Below are positions 44,231 through 54,063 of a stretch of 64,000 nt of DNA, in pieces. Source of the stretch: Lacticaseibacillus songhuajiangensis (lineage in GTDB: Bacteria; Bacillota; Bacilli; Lactobacillales; Lactobacillaceae); assembly GCF_003946025.1 (NCBI RefSeq), contig NZ_RHNR01000005.1, positions 1 through 64,000 on the forward strand, in the 5' to 3' direction. The first letter of the stretch is position 1, and the number at the start of each line of letters is the position of its first letter. Both the position numbers and the translations under genes were made by a program. The notes beneath the pieces are model-generated. The model was not told where the DNA came from. It saw only the letters and a program-made list of their open reading frames with translations, and ran no database searches.

Positions 44231-44881
44231 ATGCAACTCACAACAAACATTCACAGCAAACGCTACAGTATTCTCAACGAACTCTGGAGCGCCGTCACGC
44301 ACGGCGTCGGCATCCTCTTCGCAGTAACCGCGCTGGTTTTGCTTGCGGTGCGCGCAGTCCAGGTGGGCGGCGCCGTGCGAATTGTATCCTTTGTCGGCTT
44401 CGGGGTGGCGCTAATTATCCTCTACACCGCCTCCACCCTGTTCCACGCGCTGTACTTCACGAAGGCTAAGCACGTGCTGCAGGTACTGGATCACTCCGGC
44501 GTCTTCGTCCTGATTGCCGGCTCCTACCTGCCCTACTGCTTAGTCGCCATCGGCGGCACGCTGGGCACGGTACTGCTAGCCACCATCTGGACGCTGTGTG
44601 CGGCAGGCATCATCATGGATTGCTTCTTCGTCGGCCGTTTCAAAAAGCTGGAAGTTGCCATCTACATTTTGCTCGGCTGGATGTGCCTGATTGCCATGGA
44701 GCCGCTCTGGGTGCACCTCGGCGCTATCGGCTTCTTCCTGCTCCTGGCGGGCGGGTTGTGCTACACGATTGGCGCACTGCTGTACACGCAGAAGAACATT
44801 CCTTACATCCACGTAATCTGGCACCTGTTCGTTCTCGCCGGATCGGTGTGCATGTTCATTTCCATCTACTTGTTTGTCTAA
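44231..44881 (+). CDS. hemolysin III / PAQR-family membrane protein
   Basis: 216-aa seven-helix membrane protein. Family motifs: ELWSAVTHGVGILFA, STLFHALYF...LDHSGVFVLIAGSYLPYCL and the terminal YIHVIWHLFVLAGS, which supply the putative metal-binding histidines. The ATG at 44231 is chosen because GGGGG lies eight bases upstream; an upstream ATG at 44204 lacks one. Despite the name, haemolysis should not be assumed. Confidence 0.92.
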   Translation: MQLTTNIHSKRYSILNELWSAVTHGVGILFAVTALVLLAVRAVQVGGAVRIVSFVGFGVALIILYTASTLFHALYFTKAKHVLQVLDHSGVFVLIAGSYLPYCLVAIGGTLGTVLLATIWTLCAAGIIMDCFFVGRFKKLEVAIYILLGWMCLIAMEPLWVHLGAIGFFLLLAGGLCYTIGALLYTQKNIPYIHVIWHLFVLAGSVCMFISIYLFV

Positions 44882-44888
44882 TCACCGC

Positions 44889-44924
44889 AAAGAAGCGCCC
44901 ACACAGTTGTGTGGGCGCTTCTTT
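44889..44924. terminator. terminator of hemolysin III gene
   Basis: AAAGAAGCGCCCACAC / GTGTGGGCGCTTCTTT, perfect stem followed by ATG; poly-T inside the arm. Confidence 0.88.
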
Positions 44925-44943
44925 ATGCTGTGCTTCAGCGTAT

Positions 44944-45300
44944 GCATTTCAGTGACGAAGTCACATCGGGCCTCTTTGATGTTTTCATACCGCCGCAAGG
45001 CGGTGGGTCGGCAACTCCAGCGTGAGTGCGCTTGGGCTGCGCTCTGGTGAACTACGTCGGGCGGGACCGCTTCAGGCGGCCCTACGGTGTCCGTCTCACT
45101 ACGCGCTAAAGCGCGAGGTCGACTGGCTTCGCCATCTTCCGCTGGCAGATTTGCCGCAAACCGGCGTCAAATCTGCGCTCCTGAGATAATCTGCAGTGTA
45201 CACCCGGCAAGACCCATGCCGGGCATACACTGCAGATTATCTTGTCGCCCGACTCCGTTCCCTTCGCTGCGCCCAAGCACACTCACGCCTCCATGGCCGA
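44944..45300. repeat. nested palindromic intergenic element
   Basis: Non-coding, made of concentric and side-by-side hairpins: outer arms 45020-45037 and 45271-45288 (GCGTGAGTG.GCTTGGGC, one mismatch); a 16-bp perfect arm pair 45185-45200 / 45226-45241 (GATAATCTGCAGTGTA) with inner CCCGGC/GCCGGG; GCAGATTTG/CAAATCTGC near 45150-45175; CGCGCTAAAGCGCG near 45100. Different sequence from the elements at 9 and 45471 but the same design. Confidence 0.65.
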
Positions 45301-45470
45301 CACGTAACTAGGCAGAAAATACTGCGCTAACCTTTGGCTACAGCTAGGCAATGACTGTCTTCTGCACTTAGAAAGGCAGCGGCAGCCGTATTCACCATGT
45401 TCGTAAAGGCAGTTGAATCGCTCGCCGTAATCGCATTTCTCATTACGTATCCGTCTATGGCTGGTATTCC

Positions 45471-45810
45471 CGCTAGTGTAGTCTGAAACTTCCACCACCA
45501 GAGTATTGTTGTAGCACTTAGGGACTGGGGTGAATTGGTGGAACACTCGCGGGCAGGTGACGCGAAAAGAACAGGCAGACCCATGGCAACCGGCGATAGC
45601 CGTTTTACCATGGGTCTGCCTGTTCGGGGTGAACCTTTTTGACGTGGGTTTCGGCAAAAAGTTCAGCGGTAGCCTGGCTTGCCAGGCGTGAGCGACCCCG
45701 CGTTACCTGCCCGTGAGTGTGGAACCAATTTGCCCCAGGCCCGACCTTCGGTCAATTTTCACAGCAGCCATCCTTGCGGATGGTATTTTCAATCCTTACG
45801 CTGACGGACA
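45471..45810. repeat. structured intergenic repeat, copy 2 (nested palindromes)
   Basis: Partner of 9-352. Left core 45471-45500 and right core (about 45750-45810) match copy 1. Interior: an outer stem pairs 45548-45564 with 45699-45715, and an 18-bp perfect stem pairs 45569-45586 with 45608-45625 (GAACAGGCAGACCCATGG); a third hairpin GCCTGGC/GCCAGGC is near 45672-45687. Its right end is three bases from the ABC-F stop codon, and the gene has no other terminator, so the element may end that transcript or become its 3' tail. About 170 bp between 45300 and 45471 hold nothing I recognise. Confidence 0.7.
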
Positions 45811-45813
45811 ACT

Positions 45814-47706
45814 CTAGTTCACGTACTCGTCGAGTTCGAGGTACCGATTCATGAGCTCGTCTTGCTTGGCGTTCGCCTCGTCGAGCTGCTTTTGCAGCTC
45901 AGCCAGCTTACCGTAGTCATCCCCGTTAGCTTGCATATCGGCGTTGATCTGGGTGATCTCCTCGTCCAGCTTGTCAATCTGCGGCATCAGGGTGTCGTAC
46001 TCTTTTTGCTCCATGTAGGTCAGCTTGACCTTCTTCTTCGGCGCTTCCGGTTCAGCAGGCGCTGCTTCCTGCTTCTTAGGTGCCTCCATTGTCGCCGCTT
46101 CCTTACCAGCGTCGGCCTGTTTTTGCAGGTAATCGGTGAACATGCCGCGAGCCTGTTCAATTTTGCCATTGCCGTCAAAAATCAGGAGCTCATCGGCAAC
46201 CTTGTCCAGGAAGTAACGGTCATGGGAAACCGTGATGACGGTGCCGGGGAACGTCTCGAGGTAGTTTTCCAGTACGGTCAGCGTCGCAATATCTAAGTCG
46301 TTGGTTGGTTCGTCCAGTAGCAGAACGTTCGGTTCGTGCATCAGCACTTGCAGCAGGTACAAACGCCGCTGCTCCCCACCAGACAGGCGCTCAATCAGCG
46401 TGCCGTGGCTTTCGCGTGGGAACAGGAAGGCATCGAGCAACTGGGTGACCGTCATGTGTTCCCCGTTGGCGTTGGTAATGCCCTCGCTGACGGACTGCAA
46501 GTAGCTAATCACCCGCATCTTCTGGTCGAGCTGCGGCATCTTTTGCCGGTAGTAACCGATGCGCACCGTTTCGCCAACGTCGATGATCCCGTCATCGGGT
46601 TTGAGGTCGCCGGCAATCAGGTTGAGCAGGGAGGACTTCCCGGCTCCGTTGATGCCGCTAATCCCGATGCGCGTGTTGCGCTGAATCAGGTAACTGAAGT
46701 CGTTCAGGATGACGTGCGTGCCCAGCTTCAGGCTCGCGTGGTGAATCTCGACAACCTTCTTACCCAGGTGCGTACCGCCAACAGAGATGTCCACGGTCTT
46801 GGCCTCAGGGGCCACGGTGCCAGCCTTCATCTCATCAAAACGCTTGATCCGGGCATTTTGCTTCGTGCTCCGCGCGTGCGCACCCTCGCGCATCCAGGCC
46901 AATTCGTGCTTGTAGAGCTGTGCCTGCTTATGGGCCGCAGCTGTTTCGCGCTCGACCTGATCGGCCTTTTGCTCAACGTATGCTTGGTAGTTACCGGGGA
47001 AGATGCCGAGTTGCCCCTTATCGAGCTCAAAAATCTGGTTGGCCACATGGTCCAAGAAGTAGCGGTCATGGGTCACGACCAGCAGTGCGCCCTTGTATGC
47101 AGCCAGGTACTTCTCCAGCCAGGCAATGGAGTCGAAATCCAGGTGGTTAGTTGGCTCGTCCAGCATCAGCAGGTCTGGTTTTTCAATCAGCACCTGCGCC
47201 AGGCCGACACGCTTTTGCTGGCCACCAGACAAGCTGCCCACGCGCTGACTAAGGTCGTCAATATGCAGCTGGGTCAGAATCGTCTTGATGTCGGTTTCAA
47301 CGTCCCAGGCGTCCAGCTGCCCCATCTTGGTTTCGGCCCGCTCGTATTTGGCCTGAACGGCTTCGTCCAGCGGGTTCTGGGTATACTCGTCCATCACCCG
47401 CTCGTACTCGCGAATCGCCTGGAAAACGGGCGAACTGCCGCCGTACACGGCATCCATAATGCTGGCGTCCATATCCAGCTGCGGCTTTTGCGCCAGGTAG
47501 GCGATGCTGTAGCTTTTAGGCGTCTGAATGTCCGCATGGTCAAAAGGTTCCCGGCCGGACAAGCCCTGCAGCAGGGTGGTCTTCCCCGTCCCGTTGACCC
47601 CAATCAGCCCGATGCGGTCCCCTTCGTTAATCAGAAAGTCGACATTATCGAGTAAGGTCTTATCACCATATGTCTTTGATACACCATTCGCAGTTAAAGT
47701 CTGCAC
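45814..47706 (-). CDS. ABC-F family ATPase
   Basis: 630-aa protein with two ABC domains and no membrane part; ABC-F proteins act on the ribosome E site as translation factors, some protecting from antibiotics. First domain: GVNGTGKTT, LSGGQQKRVGLAQ, LLMLDEPTNHLD; linker with basic residues (about 240-300); second domain: GINGAGKSS, LSGGEQRRLYLLQ, LLLDEPTNDLD; C-terminal coiled coil (about 545-630). The length and C-terminal extension resemble the Uup branch. GTG start at 47706. Ends in the structured repeat. Confidence 0.93.
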   Translation of the reverse strand: MQTLTANGVSKTYGDKTLLDNVDFLINEGDRIGLIGVNGTGKTTLLQGLSGREPFDHADIQTPKSYSIAYLAQKPQLDMDASIMDAVYGGSSPVFQAIREYERVMDEYTQNPLDEAVQAKYERAETKMGQLDAWDVETDIKTILTQLHIDDLSQRVGSLSGGQQKRVGLAQVLIEKPDLLMLDEPTNHLDFDSIAWLEKYLAAYKGALLVVTHDRYFLDHVANQIFELDKGQLGIFPGNYQAYVEQKADQVERETAAAHKQAQLYKHELAWMREGAHARSTKQNARIKRFDEMKAGTVAPEAKTVDISVGGTHLGKKVVEIHHASLKLGTHVILNDFSYLIQRNTRIGISGINGAGKSSLLNLIAGDLKPDDGIIDVGETVRIGYYRQKMPQLDQKMRVISYLQSVSEGITNANGEHMTVTQLLDAFLFPRESHGTLIERLSGGEQRRLYLLQVLMHEPNVLLLDEPTNDLDIATLTVLENYLETFPGTVITVSHDRYFLDKVADELLIFDGNGKIEQARGMFTDYLQKQADAGKEAATMEAPKKQEAAPAEPEAPKKKVKLTYMEQKEYDTLMPQIDKLDEEITQINADMQANGDDYGKLAELQKQLDEANAKQDELMNRYLELDEYVN

Positions 47707-47722
47707 GTTTTATTCCCCAAAT

Positions 47723-48907
47723 CTAATTTTTAATTGTAGCTAGCAGCGCAGCGCGGTCGTTCGGTAGCTTACCCGCAACGACGGCCTGCACCATTTTGGC
47801 CAAGGTCTGCCCCATTTCGCGGCCCGGCTTAAAACCGGCCTGGATGAGGTCGCCGCCGTTTACGGCCAGTTCCTTAGCACTCTTAATGCTCAGCGCGTCA
47901 TAGCGCGTCTGCACGGCCGCCTGGTCAAATCCAGGTGCCAGCAGTTGCGCCGCCTCCAGCGCCACAGCTAGTGCGGGCTGGCCGCACTGGAACAACGCCC
48001 AGTTATCGGCAGTATCATTCAGCAATGCCGGCAAAATGCGCTGGGCTGCCTGCACCTCGGCGGACAAGTTATTGGCCTGTTTCCACTTCTTCATGAACGC
48101 AGCGGCCGGCGTATCCAGCAAGTACACCAGAAGTGCCCACGCCGCGCCTGGCTGTTGCAACTGCTGATCCGGCAACGCCTCGTAGCTTGTCAGCGCCGCA
48201 CCGCCGTCGGCAAGTCCGGGACAGTAACGGTAGAGTTCAGACTGAATGAAACTGGTCAGGCCGGCGCTGCGCTTGATGCCCAGCAGCAGGCGGATGAACT
48301 CTGCCGCAATCCGCTCGGTCGCAATGTGTTGCAACAATGGCGCGTTGTCCTTGAGGGCGCGCGCCGTCTGCTCTTCCAGCTGGAAACCCAGCTGACTTTC
48401 AAACCGTACCGCGCGCATCATCCGCAGTGCGTCTTCGTGGAAGCGGTCGTGGGCGTTGCCCACCGCCCGCAGCAAGTGCGCATCCAGGTCCTGTAGACCG
48501 CCAAAATTATCAATGATGGTGCCATCGTGACGAGCGGCCAGCGCATTAATGGTGAAGTCACGGCGCAGCTGGTCTTCCTTGAGCGAACGCACGAAAGTCA
48601 CCTGGTCCGGGCGCCGGAAGTCCTGGTAACCCGTCTCGGTCCGGAAGGTGGTAATCTCATAGCCGTGGCCGTGGTCGAGCACGGTCACCGTGCCGTGCTG
48701 AATGCCGGTATCCACGGTGCGCTTGAAGATTTGCTTCACCTCCTGCGGGTAGGCGGAAGTGGCAATGTCAACGTCGTGAATCGGCAGGTCGAGCAAAGCA
48801 TCACGGACACAGCCGCCGACAAAATACGCCTCAAAGCCCGCGGCCTCGATTTGTTTCAAAATGGGAATTGCCGCTTGAAATTCTGGATGCCGTAAATCTA
48901 CCTGCAC
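47723..48907 (-). CDS. cca: CCA tRNA nucleotidyltransferase
   Basis: 394-aa enzyme adding or repairing the 3' CCA of tRNAs. Nucleotidyltransferase head: [23 protein letters not shown] with catalytic DxD, then [19 protein letters not shown] and [10 protein letters not shown]; nucleotide-selection motif and helical body follow ([18 protein letters not shown]). Class II, Firmicutes length. GTG start at 48907. Directly upstream of the ABC-F gene. Confidence 0.96.
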   Translation of the reverse strand: MQVDLRHPEFQAAIPILKQIEAAGFEAYFVGGCVRDALLDLPIHDVDIATSAYPQEVKQIFKRTVDTGIQHGTVTVLDHGHGYEITTFRTETGYQDFRRPDQVTFVRSLKEDQLRRDFTINALAARHDGTIIDNFGGLQDLDAHLLRAVGNAHDRFHEDALRMMRAVRFESQLGFQLEEQTARALKDNAPLLQHIATERIAAEFIRLLLGIKRSAGLTSFIQSELYRYCPGLADGGAALTSYEALPDQQLQQPGAAWALLVYLLDTPAAAFMKKWKQANNLSAEVQAAQRILPALLNDTADNWALFQCGQPALAVALEAAQLLAPGFDQAAVQTRYDALSIKSAKELAVNGGDLIQAGFKPGREMGQTLAKMVQAVVAGKLPNDRAALLATIKN

Positions 48908-48993
48908 GTTCCTACACTCCTGTTCGTTTCGTCACTACCGCGTCACTATGTAAAGCACACGCACGCCCTTCGCAGCGTTCGTGCGGCGTCTTT

Positions 48994-50256
48994 TTAATAC
49001 TGATTACCCTTCAATTCGTCCAAACGTTCTTGGGCCTCATAATCATCTGGCTCCAAACTCGTCAGGCGGCTAAGCGCAGCCTCTTCTTCGGCCTTGGCCG
49101 CCGTCGTCCGGAAGAAGCTGGCGATGTCGCGTAAGAACTCAGGCCGGTCCTGGAAAGTCCGGAACGCTAGCAGGTAATTCCCGCGAGCGCCATCGTAGTC
49201 TTCCAGTGCGGCCTGACTGCGCGCCAGGTTCCAATAAAGTTGTGGGTCACTTGAGCCGTTATCGTCGAGGTCCTTCAGGAACTCACTGTTCTCCTCATGG
49301 CGATCCTGAGCAATCAAGAAGTTACTCCAAGCCAGAATGCTGTGCTGGTTCTCGGGGTCAAGGCCAAGTGCAGACTGCAGATATTGCTCCCCGAGCTCGT
49401 TGTCGCCAAAACTCAGCGCGAGCTGCGCCCCAATGGCGAAGAGATCTTCATTGGTGTCATCGTAAGCAAGCCCCGCCTGCACCGTCTTGAGTGCCAATTC
49501 CGGCGTACCGTTCTCACGTTCGGCCCGCGCCAATGGCAGGTAGGCGTTGGTGAAAGACGAGTCCTGGTCAACCACCGCCTGCAAGGCATCAACCGCCTTC
49601 TGGTAGTCCTTCAGCTGCAGGTAAAGTGCACCGAGTTGAAAACGGTCGGCGATTGGCAGTTCGCCGTATTCCTCATAAACGCTGACCGCATCTTCATAGC
49701 GGCCGGTATTGGCCAGACTAGCCGCGTAGCGCAGTTTAACCGCAACATCCGCCACAGTGTCCACACCCTTTTGCAAAAGGTCCAGATAAGCCGCAGCGGC
49801 CGTCTCGAAGTGGCCCCAGGCAAACTCAAGCTCACCAAGCGCAAAGCCGATGACCGGTTCGTCTGGATCCAGGCGCTGAGCTTCGAGCAACTTTTGCTCA
49901 CTAACTTCGTATAAACCTAGTGTCTGGTAAACGTCAGCTGTGGCGAGCAGTGCCTGTTCGTAGTTGGGGTCGTCTTGCCCAACACGGGACAAGTAGTCAA
50001 GTGCCTTGTCAGTGTCACCGTCAGCGACCGCAATGTCGGCTAACGCAGTGAGCACGCTGGTCTCGTCTGGGTACTTACCCGCCAGTTCCTGGTACAGGCG
50101 CTTCGCGTAGCCCGTGAAGCCGTACGCGTACAGTTCTTCAGCCAAGTTGAACTTGGTTTCGTCATCGTCGTTGGCGAGCACCTTCGTGAAAAGGTCACTC
50201 ACACTATCCATTTCGCCCTGTTCGAGCTTATCAAGCAACTGTTCCGAATAAGACAT
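48994..50256 (-). CDS. tetratricopeptide-repeat protein
   Basis: 420-aa soluble helical protein composed of roughly ten TPR units (for example LALADIAVADGDTDKALDYL-like and YLQLKDYQKAVDALQAVVDQ), in very acidic composition. Lies in the conserved stretch between HU and cca in lactobacilli. Scaffold role inferred; specific partner unknown. ATG at 50256 has AAGGAGG seven bases upstream, so the longer frame to 50277 is rejected. Confidence 0.9.
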   Translation of the reverse strand: MSYSEQLLDKLEQGEMDSVSDLFTKVLANDDDETKFNLAEELYAYGFTGYAKRLYQELAGKYPDETSVLTALADIAVADGDTDKALDYLSRVGQDDPNYEQALLATADVYQTLGLYEVSEQKLLEAQRLDPDEPVIGFALGELEFAWGHFETAAAAYLDLLQKGVDTVADVAVKLRYAASLANTGRYEDAVSVYEEYGELPIADRFQLGALYLQLKDYQKAVDALQAVVDQDSSFTNAYLPLARAERENGTPELALKTVQAGLAYDDTNEDLFAIGAQLALSFGDNELGEQYLQSALGLDPENQHSILAWSNFLIAQDRHEENSEFLKDLDDNGSSDPQLYWNLARSQAALEDYDGARGNYLLAFRTFQDRPEFLRDIASFFRTTAAKAEEEAALSRLTSLEPDDYEAQERLDELKGNQY

Positions 50257-50295
50257 ACTTGGCCTCCTTGAATACATTCAGTTATAACTTTAACG

Positions 50296-50718
50296 CATCC
50301 CGCGCGGTTTGACTACCAATGCGGGCGCGGACAAAATGCGGGTGGTGGCCGGGTCAGTCGTGTACTGACGTAACTGCGCAGTCGCGCGCCAAAGGGCAGG
50401 TCCCGCTGCGATGTCCAGAGCTCTATGCGCTAAAGCGCTGAGAGCTCTTGGCTAGCACGTAAATCACGCCCACCATAAAACCTAAACCCGGGTTTTACTG
50501 TCACTTTACTGCGCAGTCGCGCGATAAAGGGCAGGCCCCTAGTATGTAAACAGCTCCCACCTAAAAGCCTAAGTCCGGGCTTACACGCTCCCGTTACTGC
50601 GCAGTCGCGCACCAAAGGGCAGGTCCCTAGCACGTAGGTCACGCTCACCATAAAACCTAAACCCGGGTTTTACGGTGAGCGTGGCCTACGTGACGGGACC
50701 TAACCGCCCTTTGGTGCA
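50296..50718. repeat. tandem palindromic intergenic repeats
   Basis: Three copies of a unit beginning ACTGCGCAGTCGCGC (at 50373, 50508 and 50596), each followed by AAAGGGCAGG and, about 90 bp on, a CCTAAACCCGGGTTTTA-like or related hairpin. The third unit (about 50607-50718) is a nearly perfect long palindrome with arms CACCAAAGGGC...GCCCTTTGGTG and inner arms of CACGTAGGTCACGCTCACC type. Copies 1 and 2 look like decayed versions. Non-coding; between the TPR gene and the HU terminator. Confidence 0.7.
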
Positions 50719-50728
50719 GCCTAGCCAA

Positions 50729-50760
50729 CAAAAGAGGCCAGAACCTAAGTCCTGACCTCT
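50729..50760 (-). terminator. terminator of HU gene
   Basis: AGAGGTCAG...CTGGCCTCT stem followed by TTTTG on the minus strand. Confidence 0.75.
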
Positions 50761-50790
50761 CTGCCGTAATTATTACATCTACCGTTCGTT

Positions 50791-51066
50791 TTACTTAACG
50801 GCGTCCTTCAATGCCTTACCAGGCTTGAATGCTGGGACCTTAGATGCAGGAATTTCGATTTCGTCACCGGTCTGCGGGTTGCGACCCTTACGGGCAGCGC
50901 GTTCGCGGACTTCGAAGTTACCAAAACCGATGAGCTGAACCTTTTCACCCTTTGCAAGGCTGGTCTGAATGCTGCTGAATACTGCATCAACTGCAGCAGT
51001 AGCATCCTTCTTGGTCAAGCCGGTTGCGGTAGCAACGCTTTCGATAAGTTCTGCTTTGTTAGCCAA
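50791..51066 (-). CDS. hup: DNA-binding protein HU
   Basis: 91-aa nucleoid protein. [38 protein letters not shown] (DNA-binding arm) and [14 protein letters not shown] match HU along its whole length. The start is a TTG at 51066, with GGAGG eight bases upstream; unusual for an abundant protein, but no ATG is available. Monocistronic with a good promoter. Confidence 0.97.
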   Translation of the reverse strand: MANKAELIESVATATGLTKKDATAAVDAVFSSIQTSLAKGEKVQLIGFGNFEVRERAARKGRNPQTGDEIEIPASKVPAFKPGKALKDAVK

Positions 51067-51176
51067 ATTATTTCACCTCCGTGCGATTAGATGCGTGAAC
51101 ACCCAAACATGCCCACTTGATAGTGGTTCAAGAATGAGGAAATAATGAAAACCGAAGCATCACCATTTCATTCGTT

Positions 51177-51205
51177 AAGATAGCATAGGAACGGCGTCGT
51201 AGCAA
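51177..51205 (-). promoter_or_regulatory. promoter of HU gene
   Basis: Minus strand TTGCTA (51200-51205), 17-bp spacer, TATCTT (51177-51182), 111 bp before the TTG start, leaving a long 5' leader. Confidence 0.6.
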
Positions 51206-51295
51206 GGGTTTTCGCACTTTTCGTTCAAAAAAACGTGAATTTTTTTGTTATACGACATGCTTGTTACGTTTGTTACAAAATGACGTCTTTTCCCC

Positions 51296-52603
51296 TTACT
51301 GCCGGCTCCGCGCAATCAGGTGGATAGGTGTACCCGTAAAGTCGAAGGTCTCTCGCAGCTGGTTAATTAGAAAACGCTGATAAGAGAAGTGCAGCAAGTC
51401 CGGATCATTCACAAACACGATGAACGTTGGCGGCTTGATGGCCACTTGTGTCATGTAGTAAATGCGCAGCCGCTTCCCGTTCATGGTTGGCGTCGGCGTG
51501 ACCGTCATGGCGTCATTCAGAACTTCATTGAGCACACTGCTCTGGATGCGCCGGCTCTGGTTTTCAGCCGCCTGCAGGATCAATCCGGGCAGGTTGTGCA
51601 AACGCTGGCCCGTCTTCGCGGACACGAAGACAATCGGCGCATAGTCCAGATACTGGAACTGATCACGAATCAGGTTCTCAAAGTCAGTCATCGTGTGGTT
51701 GTCTTTTTCAAGCGTATCCCACTTGTTGACGACGATGATGATGGCACGGCCCGCCTCGTGGGCGTAACCGGCGACGCGCTTGTCCTGCTCACGAATGCCT
51801 TCTTCGGCGTTCAGCACCATCAGCACGACGTCTGAGCGGTCAATGGCCCGCATTGCACGGAGCACGGAGTACTTTTCAGTGGCTTCGTACACCTTCCCCC
51901 GCTTCCGCAGACCAGCCGTGTCAATCATCGTGAACTCAGTATCTTCGGCCGTAAACTTCGTATCGATGGCGTCTCGGGTAGTCCCTTCAATTGGGGACAC
52001 AATCACCCGGTTTTCACCCAGAATTGCGTTCACTAAGGAAGACTTCCCCACGTTAGGCCGCCCAATCAGGGAGAACTTCACGGAATCGTCTTCTTCGGCA
52101 TCGTTATCGTCTGGGAACTTGGCAAAGACGGCGTCCAGGACGTCCCCTAGTCCAATCCCGTGGGTACCGGACAATGGCATCGGCTCGCCAAAGCCAAGAC
52201 TATAGAAGTCAAAGACGTCATTGCGTCGTTCAGGGTTATCAACCTTGTTGACGGCGAGAATAACTGGCTTGTCAGTGCGGTAAAGAATCTGAGCCACGTG
52301 TTCGTCTGCATCAGTCACGCCGTTTTCAACGTTGACCAGAAACAGAATCACGTCGGCTTCATCCATCGCGATTTCGGCCTGTTCAGTAATCTGCTGCATG
52401 AATGGTTCATCACCGAGGTCAATCCCCCCAGTGTCAATCACAGCGAATTCCCGTGCCAGCCAGGAACCACGACCGTACAAACGGTCACGGGTAACACCCG
52501 GCGTATCTTCAACGATAGCCTGCCGGGTCCCAACGATACGGTTAAAAATTGTTGATTTACCAACGTTGGGGCGCCCAACGATGGCGAGTGTCGGTATAGC
52601 CAT
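51296..52603 (-). CDS. der: ribosome biogenesis GTPase Der (EngA)
   Basis: 435-aa tandem GTPase required for 50S assembly. First G domain: [20 protein letters not shown]; second: [21 protein letters not shown]-terminal KH-like domain. ATG at 52603 has GGAGG seven bases upstream; ATG 52609 is too close to it. Conserved neighbour of rpsA. Confidence 0.97.
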   Translation of the reverse strand: MAIPTLAIVGRPNVGKSTIFNRIVGTRQAIVEDTPGVTRDRLYGRGSWLAREFAVIDTGGIDLGDEPFMQQITEQAEIAMDEADVILFLVNVENGVTDADEHVAQILYRTDKPVILAVNKVDNPERRNDVFDFYSLGFGEPMPLSGTHGIGLGDVLDAVFAKFPDDNDAEEDDSVKFSLIGRPNVGKSSLVNAILGENRVIVSPIEGTTRDAIDTKFTAEDTEFTMIDTAGLRKRGKVYEATEKYSVLRAMRAIDRSDVVLMVLNAEEGIREQDKRVAGYAHEAGRAIIIVVNKWDTLEKDNHTMTDFENLIRDQFQYLDYAPIVFVSAKTGQRLHNLPGLILQAAENQSRRIQSSVLNEVLNDAMTVTPTPTMNGKRLRIYYMTQVAIKPPTFIVFVNDPDLLHFSYQRFLINQLRETFDFTGTPIHLIARSRQ

Positions 52604-52645
52604 GTCCATACCTCCTTACATAGTTTGCGAATTAGAATTTTTAAC

Positions 52646-52675
52646 AAAAAAAGTTGAGCCGAGGCTCAACTTTTT
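52646..52675 (-). terminator. terminator of rpsA
   Basis: AAAAGTTGAGCC/GGCTCAACTTTTTTT hairpin with a U-run on the minus strand, 25 bp after the rpsA stop. Confidence 0.88.
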
Positions 52676-52698
52676 GGTCATAATCTTTTAAATCAAGA

Positions 52699-53958
52699 TT
52701 ACTTCTTAGCAACGTCCTTAAGAGCGTCACCGAGAATGTCACCAAGGGAGAAGCCAGAGTCATCCTGCTGGTATTCTGCTGGAATCTTGGTGTGGCTGCC
52801 GCCATTGTTACCACGGGAACGGCCGCCGCGGTTGTTGTTGCTGCTCTTACGAGGCTGTTCTTCCTTAGCGCCGGCAGGTGCTTCCGTAAGTGCCTTGATG
52901 GACAGGGCAAGACGGTGAGCAGATGGGTCTACGGAGAGAACCTTCACCTGAACAGACTGACCTTCGGAAAGGACGTCTGCTGGGGTAGCAATGTGTTCGT
53001 GGGAAATCTGGGAAATGTGAACCAGACCTTCAACACCAGGGAACACTTCAACAAATGCACCGAAGGAGGTCAGACGACGAACGGTACCATCGAGAACGGT
53101 GCCTTCGGAAGCCTTGTCTTCGATATCGGTCCAAGGTTCAGGAAGCGCAGCCTTAATGGAAAGGCTAATGCGGTTACGGTCAGCATCAAGGTTGAGCACC
53201 TTAACGTTAACTTCCTGGCCAACCTTCAGAACGTCGCTTGGCTTGTTAACGTGATCGAATGAGATTTCGGAAACGTGAACAAGACCGTCAACGCCACCAA
53301 GGTCAACGAACGCACCGAAGTTGGTCAAACGAGCAACCTTACCTTCAAGAACGTCACCGACGTTGATCTTGCTGAAGATTTCCTTGCGTGCTTCAGCCTT
53401 AGCAGCTTCAAGCACAGCGCGGTGGGAAAGAATCAGGCGGTTTTCCGCTGGATCAATCTCAATAATCTTGAATTCGAGTTCCTGACCCTTGTACTGGGAC
53501 AGGTCTTCTACGAAGTGGTCTGCAACCATGGATGCAGGAACGAATCCACGCACGCCGGCGTTAACAACCAGACCACCCTTTACTACAGAAGTAACAGGTG
53601 CTGTGATGTTGTTGCCAGCTTCGTATTCCTTCTGGATTTCAGCCCAAACCTTCTGAGCTTCCAGACGGCGCTTGGAAAGCAGGTACTGCCCGTTTTCCTT
53701 GTCCTTACCAATCGTGCTAATAACCACCAGGTCAAGTTCGTCGCCGACCTTAGCCACCGCGTGAATATCATCGACTGGCTGAGTACTTAATTCCTTAAGT
53801 GGCACAACCCCTTCAACACCGGAATTTTCGATGCCGATAACAAGCTGCTTGTCCTCGATTGCGAGAACCTCGCCCTTGACCACGTCACCTACTTTTACCT
53901 GGTGCACACTGTTGAGTGCATCCTCCATTGTTTCTGGGTTTACGCTGTTTTCACTCAT
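52699..53958 (-). CDS. rpsA: ribosomal protein S1 homologue
   Basis: 419-aa protein with four S1 RNA-binding domains (roughly residues 20-90, 105-178, 190-262 and 278-350; the last two are the most canonical, with NFGAFVDLGGVDGLVHVSEIS and SFGAFVEVFPGVEGLVHISQIS), then a Gly/Asn/Arg-rich tail. Firmicute S1 homologues are shorter than the six-domain enterobacterial form. ATG at 53958 with AAGGAGG upstream. Confidence 0.95.
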   Translation of the reverse strand: MSENSVNPETMEDALNSVHQVKVGDVVKGEVLAIEDKQLVIGIENSGVEGVVPLKELSTQPVDDIHAVAKVGDELDLVVISTIGKDKENGQYLLSKRRLEAQKVWAEIQKEYEAGNNITAPVTSVVKGGLVVNAGVRGFVPASMVADHFVEDLSQYKGQELEFKIIEIDPAENRLILSHRAVLEAAKAEARKEIFSKINVGDVLEGKVARLTNFGAFVDLGGVDGLVHVSEISFDHVNKPSDVLKVGQEVNVKVLNLDADRNRISLSIKAALPEPWTDIEDKASEGTVLDGTVRRLTSFGAFVEVFPGVEGLVHISQISHEHIATPADVLSEGQSVQVKVLSVDPSAHRLALSIKALTEAPAGAKEEQPRKSSNNNRGGRSRGNNGGSHTKIPAEYQQDDSGFSLGDILGDALKDVAKK

Positions 53959-54063
53959 GCCAAAAAATCCTCCTTAACGACTATCATCATTTGACAGTAT
54001 ACATGAAATATTCCCCAATTACCACTGCCTGACAAAAATAGTCTTCACTTCTCTTTTATTTTG

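Noticed and set aside
44231-44881. Haemolysin as a virulence factor
   Set aside because: The name is historical; the protein is a widespread PAQR-type membrane protein in harmless bacteria.
50296-50718. CRISPR array
   Set aside because: Units are palindromic, few, unevenly spaced and lack unique spacers; no cas genes are present.
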